Shown: positions 47,461 to 60,660, numbered from the stretch's first letter. The stretch is DNA of 64,000 bases from Lathyrus oleraceus (GCF_024323335.1 NC_066582.1:180988782-181052781), one strand, 5' to 3'. Numbers and translations are program-made. Notes: generated from the letters alone by a model not told the origin.

Positions 47461-50400
47461 TTAGGCAAAGTATTTCTTGACTGCATCTGAATTAACAGGA
47501 CGAGTGAAATATTCCCCATCCATAGTTGTGAGTATCAAAGCACCACCTGAAAAGGCTCTCTTAACAACATATGGACCTTCATAGTTTGGAGTCCACTTGC
47601 CCCTAGAATGGGGCGCGAAAGACAAGACTTCCTTGAGCACAAGGTCACCTTCTCGGAACACACGAGACTTGACCTTCTTATCAAAGGCTTTCTTCATCCT
47701 TTGCTGATATAACTGACCATGACACATGGCAGTCAATCTCTTCTCTTCAATCAAGTTCAGCTGTTCAAAACGACTCTGAACCCATTCAGCCTCAGTCAAC
47801 TTAGCTTCCATCAAGACTCGCATTGATGGGATCTCAACCTCTATGGGGAGCACAACCTCCATGCCATATACAAGGGAGAAAGGGGTTGCCCCTGTTGAAG
47901 TGCGAACAGAAGTACGATAACCATGCAAAGCAAATGGCAGCATCTCATGCCAATCTTTGTAGGTAACAACCATCTTCTGGACAATCTTCTTAATATTCTT
48001 ATTAGCAGCTTCAACAGCCCCATTCATCTTGGGTCTATAAGGAGAAGAATTATGATGTGTAATCTTGAACACGCTACAAAGCTCTTTCATCATCTTGTTG
48101 TTCAAGTTAGATCCATTATCAGTAATGATCTTATCTGGCACACCATAACGGAATATGAGTTGATTCTTGATAAACTTCACAACCACCTGCCTGGTCACGT
48201 TCGCAAATGACGCCGCTTCAACCCATTTGGTGAAGTAATCAATTGCTACGAGAATAAATCTGTGACCGTTGGAAGCTTTTGGCTCTATCATGCCAATCAT
48301 GTCAATTCCCCACATGGAGAAAGGCCATGGTAATGAAATCACATTCAAAAGTGTAGGGGGAATATGAATCTTATCAGCATAAATTTGACACTTATGGCAC
48401 TTCTTCACATATTTGCAGCAGTCAGACTCCATTGTCAACCAATAATAGCCTGCTCTCAACATCTTCTTGGCCATGGCATGTCCATTGGAATGAGTATCAA
48501 ATGAACCCTCACGGACTTCAGTCATCAACAGGTATGCTTCGTGTCTATCCACGCATCTGAGCAGAACCATGTTAAAATTCCTCTTATAAAGCACATCGCA
48601 ATTGAGGTAGAAACTACGAGATAATCTCCCTAAAGTCTTCTTATCTTTAACAAATGCCCCAGGCGGGTAAATCTGACTCTGAAGGAAGCAATTGATATCA
48701 AAATACCATGGCTTATCATCTTTCACTTCTTCTACTGCAAATACATGAGCTGGTCTATCCAAGCGCATCACAGTGATATTGGGGACTTCATTCCAGAATT
48801 TCACCACAATCATCGAAGCAAGTGTAGCAAGCGCATCTGCCATCCTATTATCATCTCGAGGAATATGATGGAAGTCAACTTCAGTAAACAACGTTGAAAT
48901 CCTCCTCGCATAATCTTTGTATGGGATGAGGCCAGGCTGATTCGTCTCCCATTCACCCTTAATCTAATTAACAACCAGGGTCGAATCACCATAAACATCA
49001 AGATGCTTGATCCTAAGATCAATACACTCTTCTAAACCCATAATACAGGCCTCATACTCCGCCGTATTATTCGTGCATTTGAAAGTTAGCCTTGCTGTAA
49101 AAGGAAAATGTGTGCCCTGAGGAGTAATAATCACTGCCCCGATACCATTTCCATATTGATTTACAGCGCCATCAAACACCATGCTCCATCGGGAACCAGG
49201 CTTTGGCCCTTCATCGAGTGTGGGCTCATCGTAATCTTTCATTTTCAAATACAGAATTTCCTCATCTGGGAAGTCGTACTGAACTGACTGATAATCCTCG
49301 ATTGGTTGATGTGCCAAGTGGTCAGCCAAGATACTACCTTTAATAGCTTTCTGAGCTCGATACTCAATATCATACTCAGACAACAGCATCTGCCACCGGG
49401 CAATCCTCCCAGTTAAAGCAGGCTTCTCAAAGATATACTTGATTGGATCCATTTCGGATATCAACCAAGTCATATGATTCAACATATACTGGCGTAAACG
49501 CTTAGCAGCCCAAGCCAAAGCACAACATGTATTCTCAAGCATTGAGTATCGAGACTCATAATCAGTGAACTTCATACTCAGATAGTAGATAGCATATTCT
49601 TTCTTTCCTGATTCATCTTGCTGACCTAGGACACAACCCATAGAGTCTTCAAGAATTATCAGATACATAATCAAGGGTCTCCCTTCCATAGGCGAAGACA
49701 AAATCGGCGGCTTGGACAGGTACTCTTTAATATTGTCAAAGGCCTTCTGGAAATCCTCGGTCCAATCATGACGCTGATCTTTCTGGAGGAGCTTGAATAT
49801 CGGCGCACATGTGGCAGCCATGTGGGGTATAAATCTGGAAATATAATTCAAGCGACCAAGAAAACCTCGGACTTGCTCCTTAGTTTTGGGCGCAGGCATC
49901 TCTTGTATTGCTTTGACCTTGGCAGGATCAACTTCAATACCTCTCTCACTGACAATAAAGCCCAATAACTTGCCGGAACGGACTCCAAATGTGCACTTGT
50001 TAGGATTCAGACGAAGCTTATACTTCCTCAAACGCTGAAAAAGCTTCAACAAGTGCTCTACATGTTAAACTTCCATTCTCAACTTGGCAATCATATCGTC
50101 AACATATACCTCGATCTTCTTGTGCATCATATCATGAAACAAGGTAGTCATAGCACATTGATTTGTGGCTCCGGCGTTCTTCAAATCGAAGGGCATCACT
50201 CGATAATAGAATGTTCCCCAAGGTGTGATGAATATTGTCTTCTCTATATCCTCGGGTGCCACTTTGATCTGGTTATATCTAGAAAATCCGTCCATAAATG
50301 AGAAGACATTGAATTTAGCTGTATTATCTACCAACATATCAATGTGTGGTAGGGGAAAGTCATCTTTCAGACTAGCTTTATTCAAGTCTCTATAGTCCAC

Positions 50401-50921
50401 ACACATTCGGACTTTTCCATCTTTCTTAGGCACGGGCACAATATTGGCCACCCATTGAGGATATGTAGAAGTCACCAGAAACCCCGCATCAATTTGCTTC
50501 TAAACGTCTTCTTTGATCTTCACTGCCATATCAGGATGAGTTCTTCTGAGCTTCTGCTTCACAGGCACACACTCATGCTTCAAAGGCAGGAAATGTTGCA
50601 CGATATCAGTATCCAGACCAGGCATGTCTTCATAGGACCAGGCAAAGACGTCGATGTATTCTCGTAGCAACACAATCAACCCCTTCTTCGCAGATTCTTC
50701 CAAGAGTACCCCAATCTTCACTTCACGAACACAATCTCCAGACCCTAAGTTGATTGTTTCTAGATTCTCAAGATGTGGCTGAATGATCTTCTCTTCGTGC
50801 TCAAGTAGACGGGTAATCTCATCAGGAATCTCTTCAACATCATCTTCTTCTGCCTCAAATACAAGGGAACTCAAAGTTGGGAGATGGTGCTGGATCATTA
50901 TGTTCAATGGGTTTGATCAAC
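47461..50921 (-). pseudogene. Element 3 pol: RT, RNase H, archaeal-type RNase H, integrase
   Basis: Nearly complete, with three stops: TAG 50500-50502 and TAG 48964-48966, both where element 2 has CAG, and TAA 50065-50067. One extra base near 50864 also shifts the beginning. Order: RT (about 50480-49850; PVPKKDGK, VDYRDLNK, YVDD at 50095-50106), first RNase H (about 49700-49450), second RNase H (about 49200-48820; VFDGAVNQYG, EYEACIMGLEE, GDSTLVV, RDDNRMADAL), integrase with HHCC finger (KKCHKCQIY), DDE core (GIDMIG, TDNGSN, GAVEAANK; D-D35-E) and a C-terminal GPY/F-like module (NYEGPYVVKRAFSGGALIL). It ends in TAA at 47461-47463. It integrates element cDNA in the family; this copy cannot make a full protein. 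Confidence 0.93.
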
Positions 50922-51192
50922 CTACATAATGATTTTGGATATAAAAGAGATTTTAGAACTCAATCAAGAAAATCATTATGCAGATGAAAAGATTGATTTT
51001 ATTCTCTTTTTAGGGTTTTATGTGATCACCAATTTCGTGCAAAAAAGCGAAAAGTGAAAATAATTTGGAAAAAAAAACATTTAACATGAATTTATTGAAT
51101 GAATATCATTGTATTTATGCGCCAACAATGTCATCACTTCTCCTTTTGGCATGGGAGAAGGGTTTTTAAACAAAAATGAACATTACATTGAC
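50922..51192 (-). other. Predicted intron between pro and pol of element 3
   Basis: 271 nt on the minus strand, donor AA|GTCAATG and acceptor CATTATGTAG|GTTG. The acceptor context ATTATG(C/T)AG|GTTG and the donor context AA|GT(A/C)AAT-like are shared with element 2. Removing the segment puts pol in the frame of gag-pro. Inside it the sequence is AT-rich with stops in all frames. Confidence 0.75.
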
Positions 51193-54100
51193 TTATGGAT
51201 AACTGTTGGAACATCAACAGCGACCCAATTATTGTAGACCCCTCCAGGGATGACAAAGTTGCCAGAATCTTCCTCTGCATCCTCTTCCACAACAGCAGTA
51301 ACTTCCTGATCTTCAACCGTGTGGATGAAACCACCACTCTAAAACAGCCCAAGCTTGTTGAAAGTGCCTGAAGAGTACCCTATGTCAGCCCGAGATTTAT
51401 TGTCTTCCAGCTTGATCATTTGTACTAAACCAGTAGTTGCGTCATGCTCAATGGCCAACTTCGCATCATTGTAGGACGCAAATGAAGAAGTTCCTTTCTT
51501 AGAAGGCTCAGCAATAGACAAAGCTTGGAAAGGAGTCCCAACCTCATCCTCAACATCAATATAAGAAAAGGAAGACAGATGGCTAACCAAGAGAGCCTTC
51601 TCTCCCCTTACCACCACCAACTTTCTGTTCTTGACGAACTTCAACTTTTGGTGTAGGGTGGATGTCACGGCGCCTGCCTCGTGATTCCATGGTCTTCCCA
51701 ACAAACAACTATATGATGGGTGGATATTCATGACCTGGAAAGTGATCTGGAAATCACTAGGCCCAATCTTGACTGGGAGTTCAACCTCTCCAATCACAAT
51801 TTTGCAAGATCCATCAAAAGCTTTCACGTACACTCCACCCTGCCTCATGGGAGGCCCCTGGTACGAAAGTCTAGAAAGAGTGGATTTTGGCAACACATTC
51901 AGTGATGATCCAGTGTCTACTAGAACATTAGACATGGCATCATCTTTGCAATTCATGGAGATTTGAAGTGCCAAATTGTGGTCTCTTCCCTCATCGGGGA
52001 GATCAACATCACAGAAACTCAGATTGTTACAAGCAGTAATGTTTGCAACAATACTATCAAATTGTTCTATGGTGACGTCATGGTCTACATACGCCACATC
52101 CAACACCTTCTGCAGAGCTTCACGGTGTGGCTCAGAATTCATCAACAAAGACATCACAGATATCTTTGAAGGCGTGTGTAGAAGCTGATCTACAATGTTG
52201 TACTCACTCCTTTTGATGAGCCTCAACATCTCATCACAGTCCTCTTTCATCATGCCATTCTGGCCAGCAGGGACAAGAGTTTTAGCAGCAACGACAGCAG
52301 GTCTATTAACAACAAGTGCCGATTCGGAGAAACAACAGAATCCCCTAAAGGACGGACGACACTATCAGCAGTATCAATTCTTCTGGTGTCAGCTTGGGGT
52401 TTCAGCGGCGCCGAGAAAACACGATCACTACGGGTCAGACCGCTAACATCAGCAATATTAAAAACAGAAGTGGAGGGTAGAGGCACCTCCTTCCCATCTT
52501 CCAATGCCACAACATTATAATGATAGGGAACAGCTTTGTCAGAAGAATATGGCACAGGGCCAGCTGGCTTAATTATGAGAGTAGGAGAAGCCTTTTGCTT
52601 GCTGCCATCGTATCTGATGACGATAGGCTCAGGGATCCTGAATACAGGTGATATCACATTAACTTCATTATCCTCATCACGATTCTGAAGTATCTCAATT
52701 ACACCTTGATCCAGCATTTCTTGGATGTCTTTTAGGACTTAACGACATCCTCTCTCATTGATAGTGCAAAGTCGGCAACTGTCGTGGTCATGCTCATAGT
52801 GATTGTATCCACACAACAATCTATGCATCTTGACCAAAGATTGTTGGATATGGCTGACATATCGGACCTTATATTTTCTAGGGCAACCCTGGACCATGTT
52901 GATAGCAGATTTCCCATGCTCGGGAAATGGGTTCTTCTTGACATTAGGACCTACGTCCTCGAAAAACAATATACCGCTTCTAACAAGGTCTTGAACCTTG
53001 GTCTTCAACAGGTAGCAGTTCTCCACATCATGTCCGGGAGCACTGGAATGATAAACACAATGAAGCTCAGGCTTATACCACCACTGAGGGTTGGTAGGTA
53101 TAGCAGGTGGGTCATATGGAGTGATCAGTTTCCTTTCTATTAAAGAAGGATATAGCTTTACGTAGGTCATGGGAATAGGATCAAAACTGACCCTCTTCCT
53201 ATCATAGCTTGTACTGGTCTGGTTGTTGTTTCGAGGCTGGTAGGCCTACTATTGAGGACGGTGTTGTTGTTTTTGATACTGTTGATGTTGTTGTAGTTGA
53301 TTCTGATTATGATATTACTGATTTCTCTAAAAACAGGTGCTATATGAGCCACCTGGTGCTGATTACCGGCGGGACGCACGGTCTTCCTCTTCATAGAGGG
53401 TCTTCTAGATTTAATATGGGAGGTCACAGCATGTGCCTCTCCATCTTTCTTCTTCGCAAACTCCCCATAACGTTTGGCAGAAGAGCCTTCTTCTCTAGTC
53501 AGGCGCCCTTCCCTGACTCCTTCTTCTAGACGCATCCCTATATTCACCATCTCGGTGAAGTCAGAAGGAGCGCTAACAATCATCCGCTCATAGTAGAATG
53601 AGCTCAAGGTCTTCAGAAAGATCTTGGTCATCTCTTTCTCTTCTAGTAGAGGCACAATCTGTGCAGCCAATTCTCGCCACCTTTGGGTGTACTCCTTAAA
53701 AGTTTCCTTATCCTTCTGGGACATGGCCCTCAACTGGTCCCTATCGGGAGCCATATCAATGTTGTATTTGTATTGCTTGACGAAGGCTTCGCCAAGGTCG
53801 TTGAAGGAGCGGATGTTCGCGCTGTCCAAACCCATGTACCATCTCAATGCGGCACCGGACAGGCTATCCTGGAAATAAAGGATCAGGAGCTGATCATTGT
53901 CGGTCTAAGTCGACATTTTTCGTGCATACATAACCAAATGGCTGAGCGGGCAAGTGTTTCCTTTGTACTTTTCAAAGTCAGGCACTTTGAATTTAACAGG
54001 AATCTTGACATTGGGTACCAGGCAAAGCTCAGCAGCAGATTTGCCAAAGAGGTCCTTCCCTCTGAGAGTTTTGAGTTCCTTGCGCAGCTCAAGGAATTGA

Positions 54101-54498
54101 TCATTCATAGCATCCATCTTCTCATACACGTCTGGGCCCTCAGATGGCTCAGAGTGATAAATGGTGTCATCTACTCTCGGCAAAGTATGCACGACTGGAG
54201 GTGGCACAACAAGGACCGGGCTAGATGCCGACAAAGAAGCAAAGGTTGGGGTGAGACCCTCACGAACAAAGTTCGCGGGCATCCCCTAGGGAAACCCGGC
54301 TGGCATAGCAGTAGGCACAAAGTGGGCACTAGCAGCAGGCACTGTTGAGGAGGCAATCTCAGAGATGACTGTCCTCTAGGGAGGAGTTGAAGGCGTTGGA
54401 GACGACTGGCTTTGGGCGGCCAAGAAAGACTCCATCAGGGCAGTCAATCTTGTCACTTCCTCCTTCAATTCTCTGTTCTCTTGTTCTTGGTGGTCCAT
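51193..54498 (-). pseudogene. Element 3 gag-pro with stops and two frameshifts
   Basis: Order: coiled coil (QEQENRELKEEVTRLTALME), gag core (54282-53500; FEKYKGNTC, RWYMGLDSANIR, DLGEAFVKQYKYN, YTQRWRELAAQI), Gln/Asn-rich segment, zinc knuckle CVYHSSAPGHDVENC (about 53060), then protease with DTGSSLNVLPK (DTGS at 51906-51917) and GRPWNHEAGAV. Stops include TAG 54286-54288 (same place as in element 2), TAG 53905-53907 and TAG 51339-51341. Frame changes occur in the low-complexity segment (about 53330) and near 52300. The likely frame may start upstream of the first ATG (54498), since RYYTRAN before it is conserved. Confidence 0.88.
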
Positions 54499-54865
54499 TA
54501 GCTTTGACGAGTTGGCTCTGGTGTAGTACCGGTGCGTTAGCTTGTCTTCAAAATAAATGAAGAACACAAAGTTAGACCACTGAACAAGAAGCCTGGAGGA
54601 AAACCTGCTTATGCTTATGATGCATGCAATGCTTGTGCATATGATTTTATTTTATTTTAATCAGAGGAACTTTAGGGTTCTATTTGCAAATATTGGAAAC
54701 ATTAATCATTTAGACATATATGGAAGTATCATATCAATAATATCTGGAAAAAAATTTACACAAAAGAAGTACAGTCTTGGTAACCAAATACAATACAAAA
54801 GAGAAGGATAATGAACATCCTATGGAACCCTAGAAACAATCGTCCAAAGCTCTCGAGACCGGAAG
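54499..54865 (-). other. Spacer between ORF1 and gag of element 3
   Basis: 367 bp. The gag-proximal part (to about 54545) is open in the gag frame (KLTHRYYTRAN). AG at 54547-54546 is a candidate splice acceptor. The phrase 'gcataagcaggttt' (about 54604-54617, minus strand) also occurs in the same place in element 2. The rest is AT-rich with no gene. Confidence 0.5.
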
Positions 54866-56281
54866 TTAAGTTGCACGAAGCCTCTTCACCTCTCTCTCAT
54901 AGGCTGCCTCCATATCTGCCTTCTCCTTGGCGAGTCGATCACACTTCCTCTTCCAAAACCTGGAAGACTGAGGAAGAAGAGAAGTCACCACATCATCAGG
55001 CTCGTCGATAACCTGATGCTCAAGAAACACTATCAATGCATCCTTATCTCTAAGTTGTTGAAGTAGCTCCTCTCGCTCACGGATCCAAGCACGCGAACGG
55101 TCTTCATCTCTCAACTCCTCTACTCCTTGGTCAGGGAGGGTTGAAGGCCCAGCCATAACCAAAGGTGTAGGTCTTGGATGATCATAGGGCATAAGGCACT
55201 CAGAATCTCTCCTCCTCACCCACGAGGTGTAGGGTTCCAAACCAATACAATTCTTCGGACCAAGCTATTTCCTTCCATTCCTGTGAATCTTGCACCAAGC
55301 GCGGACCATCCTGCCCTTCAAGTTTTGGGGATCTTTACCCTCTTGAAAGAACACACCTTCTAACAAAATGTTATTAGGTTTGTCCTTTAAGGGGAACCCA
55401 AGCTGACGACGTGCCAAAATAGGGTTGTAGTTAATCCCACCACATGTACCAAGAAGAGGCACATTGGAGAATTCACCACAAGAGTGAATAATCTGCACAC
55501 CATCATATACACGGTTATACTAAACGATATCATAATTAGTGAGATACATAAGTCTCGTGGACCACCGTAGACATTATTTGTTCTCCTTGAAGGCGACCGT
55601 TTGTGGCAAGTGCGAAATAAACCACTTGTACAACAGAGGCAAGCAGCACACAATGGTATCACCACCCTTTGCATTCCTCATATGCAAAGAAAAATAAGTG
55701 TCACCCAACAGAGTCGGAACGGGATTAAGAGTAGAGAAAATCCTAATAGCGTTCACATCCACAAACTTGTCGATGTTGGGGAATAACACTAGCCCATAGA
55801 TGAGAAGTACAAATATGGCCTCAAAGGCGTCCTCACTCATGGCCTTCCCATACAAAGTAGGTTGAGCAATGAGGAAATCAGATGGGAGACCTTGAATTCC
55901 ACCTTTGGTAGTCATATGAGCACCTACAACAAATTCATCTATATGCAACAGATCATCGATCTCTTGAGAAGTAGGAACTCTCTCTAAGCCACTGAAGGAC
56001 AACTGATCTAGGATAGGTATACCCACAAGATAGGCATACTCCTCAAGTGTAGGCAAAAGCTGGAAATCCGGAAAAGTGAAGCAACGATACAAGGGATCAT
56101 AGAACTGCACCAACACACTCATTAGACCTTCATCCATCTGAGTAGTAAGAATAGACAGAAGCTTCCCATGACGAGCCTTGAACTCCAAAGGATCTAATAC
56201 ATAGGATGTCAAACTCCTTAACCCTTTCAAGTTGGATTGTCTGAAACTGTACTTCTTTGTATTCCTTCTTTGTCTATCCAT
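54866..56281 (-). pseudogene. Element 3 ORF1 (plant-mobile-domain-like plus coiled coil), with stops
   Basis: 472 codons in one frame from ATG 56281 (MDRQRRNTKKYSFRQ) with three in-frame stops, the first at 55574-55576. Shared blocks: LVQFYDPLYRCFTFPDFQLL, GLPSDFLIAQPTLYG, GDTIVCCLPLLYKWFISH, GGINYNPILARRQLGFPL. The C-terminus (about 55110-54870) is charged and Leu-rich (REREELLQQLRDKDALIVFL), a predicted coiled coil. It is closest to the ORF1 of element 2 and more distant from that of element 1. Its role in the Ogre life cycle is not known. Confidence 0.9.
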
Positions 56282-56887
56282 GTCTGAAAATTTGCAAATA
56301 GACCTCTTAATTTCCTTGAAAATTTTCTCATTGTTGATGATATGGATGTGTATGAATTCATGAATGCATGGATGCAACAATCACACTCAAGGATCAAGCA
56401 AATCACACCATACAAAGGTCATGGGATGGATCAAGTCATCCTTAATATCAATCATCCATTTTGGTGGATTATGGTTTTCACCTTATCAACACCCAAGTTC
56501 CATTGATATTAAGAATATCCATGAACGGATCAACCATGAATCAAAGGTTTGTTGCAAGTCACGAGCATGGAGTCTCGGTTAAGAACCACCCAAAGGGAGT
56601 GTACTATGGTTAAACCTGACAATCATGTTCTACAAGAGGTTCCCATAGTCATCATCCCGTCTTTCAGATATTATCGGATGAACGACTACTCGTATTCCAA
56701 AATTATTCTCAAGAGAGACTCTTATGAGTGTAGTATCGCGTAACAATCGTATCACATCTTACACTTGAACGACCTTCTCACTACGTCCTAAAATAGGCCA
56801 AGATGGGTCAGGTAAACTAAGGTCCTTGGCTTCTAAGGCATATATTGGAAAGAGTAATGCCTAACTGAAATTCTAGTTATCAGACTT
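56282..56887 (-). other. Truncated leader of element 3
   Basis: Homologous (reverse complement) to the leader of element 2 from its ORF1 back to about 29785; for instance 'caccttatcaacacccaagttccattgatatt' mirrors 30139-30175. The homology stops at about 56880, roughly 280 bp short of where the PBS would be. The break coincides with the end of the copia LTR, so the rest lies beyond that insertion or is lost. Confidence 0.75.
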
Positions 56888-58030
56888 TGGATGTCACACT
56901 GGTTGTTATGACATCCAATTCTGCACAGACAGGGATTATGCAGAACTTAATAGTAAGTGCAGTAAATAACACAAGTAATTGTTCACCCAGTTCAGTCCAA
57001 CATGACCTACATCTGGGGGCTACCAAGCCAGGGAGGAAATCCACTATTAGTAGTATCAATTCAAAGCTAAACTCACCCGTTTACAACTTATCACTTAATC
57101 CCTACCCAATGCAATTTCAATCTTAACCTAAGATCAGAGTTCCTACTCACTCCCCTCAATCACCTCAGTGATATTAAAGACACTTTGAAGTCATACTTCA
57201 AAAACAACTCTTGATTATGCTTCACAGCTTAAATCAAGATACACAGCACTCACGCTTAAAAGCTTTGAGTGACACAACATTTACAACTCAATGAACACCC
57301 TATGCCAAAGCAATCATCTACTTGATAATGGCTTGGCTTACAAGATACGTCTAATACAAGACTCACAAAATACAGCAGTGAAGTATGATGGACACACTGA
57401 CTCTTCACGCTTCGAAATCCCCGAGACTGAATGAAGGAATGCCTTCCTTTTTATATTGCAGCACCTGGGCTTTTGCACCTGTATTTTCCTGAATTTTAGG
57501 TCACACAAGTTCCCTCAAATTCAACATTTAGGTTGCTAACAAATAGGCTATTTGTTAGGTTCATTGAATGTAGCTTGGTTGTTGATTTCCTGGATTTTCT
57601 CTCAGTTGTTGAATCCCTAAAGAATAGCCTGAGAAAAAGCTGAAACAGAAAACTGAACAACCTACAAATTAGCATATGCTGTCAGGCACGAATGTTACGA
57701 CATTCAGCTTGACATCAAGGTCCATATGCTGAGTCTGTTTTTCCAGAAAACAGACTGTACAAATTTGCTGACCTGTACATGATCAAAATGACCATACTAC
57801 AGTAACAGCTTACATTAATAAATGTCAAAGTGTCCAACTTAACATTTACACAATTGGCCTTAAGTTAGTTCTGTTATTCTCTTGAAGAACAAACTAAGTA
57901 ATATGCTGAAGTATAGCAGAACACCACTCTGCCTAATCTTCAGTAGCTGCTGTCAATGATGAATGTCACAACATCTAGTTTGACATTCAGTCAGTAGGCC
58001 TTATGCCAGGTCTGGTTCTTCCTTGATAAC
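56888..58030 (-). repeat. Ty1/copia LTR (SIRE/Maximus-like), 3' part
   Basis: On the minus strand it has a promoter-like GCAATATAAAAAGGAAGGC, then a leader-like run and, near the end, 'cctggcttggtagcccccag', 'gtaggtcatgttggactgaa' and 'aacaattacttgtgtt', phrases I associate with legume SIRE/Maximus LTRs. It ends GACATCCA at 56888, directly next to the leader of element 3. Its start is missing because element 5 is inserted at 58031. No copia coding region is visible, so it may be a 3' LTR or a solo LTR. Confidence 0.7.
57447..57455 (-). promoter_or_regulatory. TATA box of the copia LTR
   Basis: TATAAAAAG on the minus strand, followed 3' by GAAGGCATTCCTTCATTCAG, a typical start region of a plant LTR transcript. 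Assigned by sequence resemblance only. Confidence 0.6.
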
Positions 58031-59229
58031 TGTAGCACCTCGAATTTGCACCTATCATCATGCATACATTTTCACATTAGGTCATGGCATATCATGATCC
58101 ATTGCATAGCATTTTCATTGTCCCTCAGTTGCCTCAAGAGCAAGCAATCAAGAATTAGGTCAAACCAATCTCCTGATCAGTCAACCAAGCAAGCAAAGGA
58201 ATTTCTCATTGAATCAAGGCCTTGGGGTTTGTCCAACAAGTTCACATGGTTTGGAGGTCTATTTGAAGTATTTTGGTCAAGGGTTGAAGACTTGGAGATC
58301 ATCAGTTCATGCACAGACATTCAAAAACCCTAAAAAAGTCAACTGTCAGTCAAAGCAATGGATGGTGGTCATTCTTGTGGAATTAGGGCACCATGGTCAA
58401 TAATCAAGAGTTCATTTAACTTGGGACATCATTTGAAGTCAAGTTCTCAAGGAATTAGGGTTTGGAATTCATCAGTCAATGCACAATCAGTCAGAAACCC
58501 TAAAAGTCAACTGTTGGTCAACTGTCCATTTAATCAGTGATTTGATGATTGGAATTGGTTTGTGAGAGTTCATTCATGTCCAAATAGTCATCATATATCA
58601 TGCCAAACACCATCATGGAAGAATTTGAAGCCAGATCATGAATTTCCCAAAATGGAAACTGGGCCTGTAACTGAAACCTGCCATAAATGGAAAGTCTTGA
58701 TCCTCAAACTTACATTTTGATACAAGCCTCAAATGAATTTTTGCCCAACATGAAAGTTGAAGATCTTGTTCTCCCATTTCCAAAAAGTCCTAGAACTCTC
58801 AATTCCCATGTGTGGTTGGCAAGTTATGATCGAATCGATTTCAAAAAATCTTGAACTTCAAAGGGCCATATCTCCCAAACCGTTTGGCCAATTTTGGTGG
58901 GGTTTTTTCCTACAAGTCACATTTGATCCCCTCTTTCCAAAAATATAAATTTCATGAGCCAAAACTTCACCAATCAAAATGGCATTTTTTGACCTATCAC
59001 ATTTAAATGCAAGTTTGACCAATGTTTGACTTTTTGATATAAACCTTTTTCTACCATTTGGCCAATTGGAACAGCTCAGAAAAGTCATTTAAAACATGTT
59101 TGCAAGCTCAATTATGCAGTACATGAAGCCATTCTTTAACTTGCTTGAAAATTGCAAAAGTACACTTTCACCATGCTACTCCATGCTTGCATTTGAACCA
59201 TGCTTTGGTACCTTCAAACAGAGTTTATG

Positions 59230-60660
59230 ATGATTATTTTCTGTCAGTTTGAGACCTCATCTTGCAGCCTAAACCAACAGCAAAAAGAGCCATCCCTTGT
59301 TTGCTTGGATTGAGGAGGAAAGTACATGTTTTCACCACCACATCCCACAACGATGCTTGGCACACAAGACAGCAGAATTTTTCCATCATTTTCTGTCTTG
59401 GACAAACACATTTGGACAGCACAAAACCAATAGAAAATCAATCATCAAAAAATTCATTCACCTTGCTTTTGGCCATTTTGCTGAAAGCTGTCAAGACTCC
59501 AACAGAATAGCCATGCCTTGTACTGTCCAGTAGACATTATGCATCATTCTTCTGTCCTTTTGAAATTCAATGGCAGCCACACAAACCCTTTTGGGGGCCA
59601 AGGCAGAAGGAGGATGGTTCACATTTTCTGAAAACTGATTTTGCTTTGCATTTTTTCTAAGAAAAGCTGTCCAAAACACTAAGGAAAAACCTGGCCCTGC
59701 TGGAGACACCATGTTCTCCATCATTTTTCTGTCACTATGAACCAGTTTTTGCAGCCACCATTTCATCATTTTGGAACCATCAAACACACTAGCACAAAAC
59801 ACACAACATAAAACCTTGCTTAACTCCCTCATCCTAAAACTGCATTCATCTTGCTGTTTGCATTCAAAAGTTTTCTGTCAAAAGAATTCTCAAGGAACAA
59901 ACCCTGCCATGCCAAGGGCAACATCCAACAGCAAACCAAACTCCTTTTTTCTGTCATGAACAACCCTGCTAGCCCACATAACACAACCACCTTCATTCAT
60001 TTTCTAAACATCACCTCATCTTGACATTTATCAAAAACCTGTCCAAGAACTTCCAAAACCAAGCTTTGCACTATATTTGGACCATCCATTCATCATCACC
60101 AACCCTGCCATGGTAAACCAACAGCAGACATAACAGACCTCATACATGTTAAAAAACTCATCTTTCGTGCCTTTATGATTTTCTGTCCAAATATTGGCAA
60201 AAAGACAAAACCTGGCCTTGGCTTGAGGCAATGTTTTCCACCATTTCCTGTCATAAAAAACCAGTAAGAGCAGCACCAAGCCAACACACTGCAGAGAGAA
60301 ACCATGCTCTTACCTTGCTTTTGGCATTTTCAAATTCTGTCAAAAAAACTTAAAGAGGCAAAACCTTGCTTTGTTTGATAGCATATCTCCTTATCATTTT
60401 TCTGTCAAAGCCAAGCCATGAGATTGCCAACAGAACTGCATTCATTTTCTCAAACATGATCTCACTTGCAATTACCAAACCAGTCCAAACTTCAAAGAAC
60501 AAAAACCCTGGCCTTTGTTTTTCACTATCCTTTCCTCATGTTGAACCACTAAATTGCAGCCATCAAACATAACATGGCAGACCAATCAACTTCATTCACT
60601 CTCAAAATCTCACCTTCTTGCATTTTCAAATTTTCTGTCAAAACTCCAAAATCACCAAGC
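59230..60660 (+). repeat. Imperfect repeats inside the element 5 LTR
   Basis: The phrase (t)tttctgtc recurs at about 59238, 59390, 59549, 59726, 59871, 59950, 60179, 60334, 60396 and 60636, each within loosely similar text ('ccttgctttt', 'accctgcc', 'catcatttt', 'cagcca'). Early units are spaced about 150-175 bp, later ones irregularly. The element 1 LTR has far less of this sequence. Confidence 0.6.

Larger units (their letters stand above)
38774..56887 (-). mobile_element. Element 3: Ogre-type retrotransposon, leader to 3' LTR
   Basis: Read on the minus strand: truncated leader (56887-56282), ORF1 (56281-54866), gag-pro (54498-51193), predicted intron (51192-50922), RT/RNase H/RNase H/integrase (50921-47461), a 3.9-kb 3' UTR (47460-43552), and the 3' LTR (43551-38774). 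The PBS and 5' LTR are not next to the leader; a copia LTR begins there instead. It is inserted in the integrase gene of element 2. It is inactive but less damaged than element 2. Confidence 0.93.

Noticed and set aside
47461..56281. An endogenous retrovirus or pararetrovirus with an envelope or movement gene
   Set aside because: Between integrase and the 3' LTR there is only repeat-rich non-coding DNA; the gene order and dual RNase H fit an Ogre retrotransposon.
59234..60305. Minus-strand ORFs with similar Trp/Cys-rich text
   Set aside because: They are translations of the imperfect repeats in the element 5 LTR and overlap one another in several frames.
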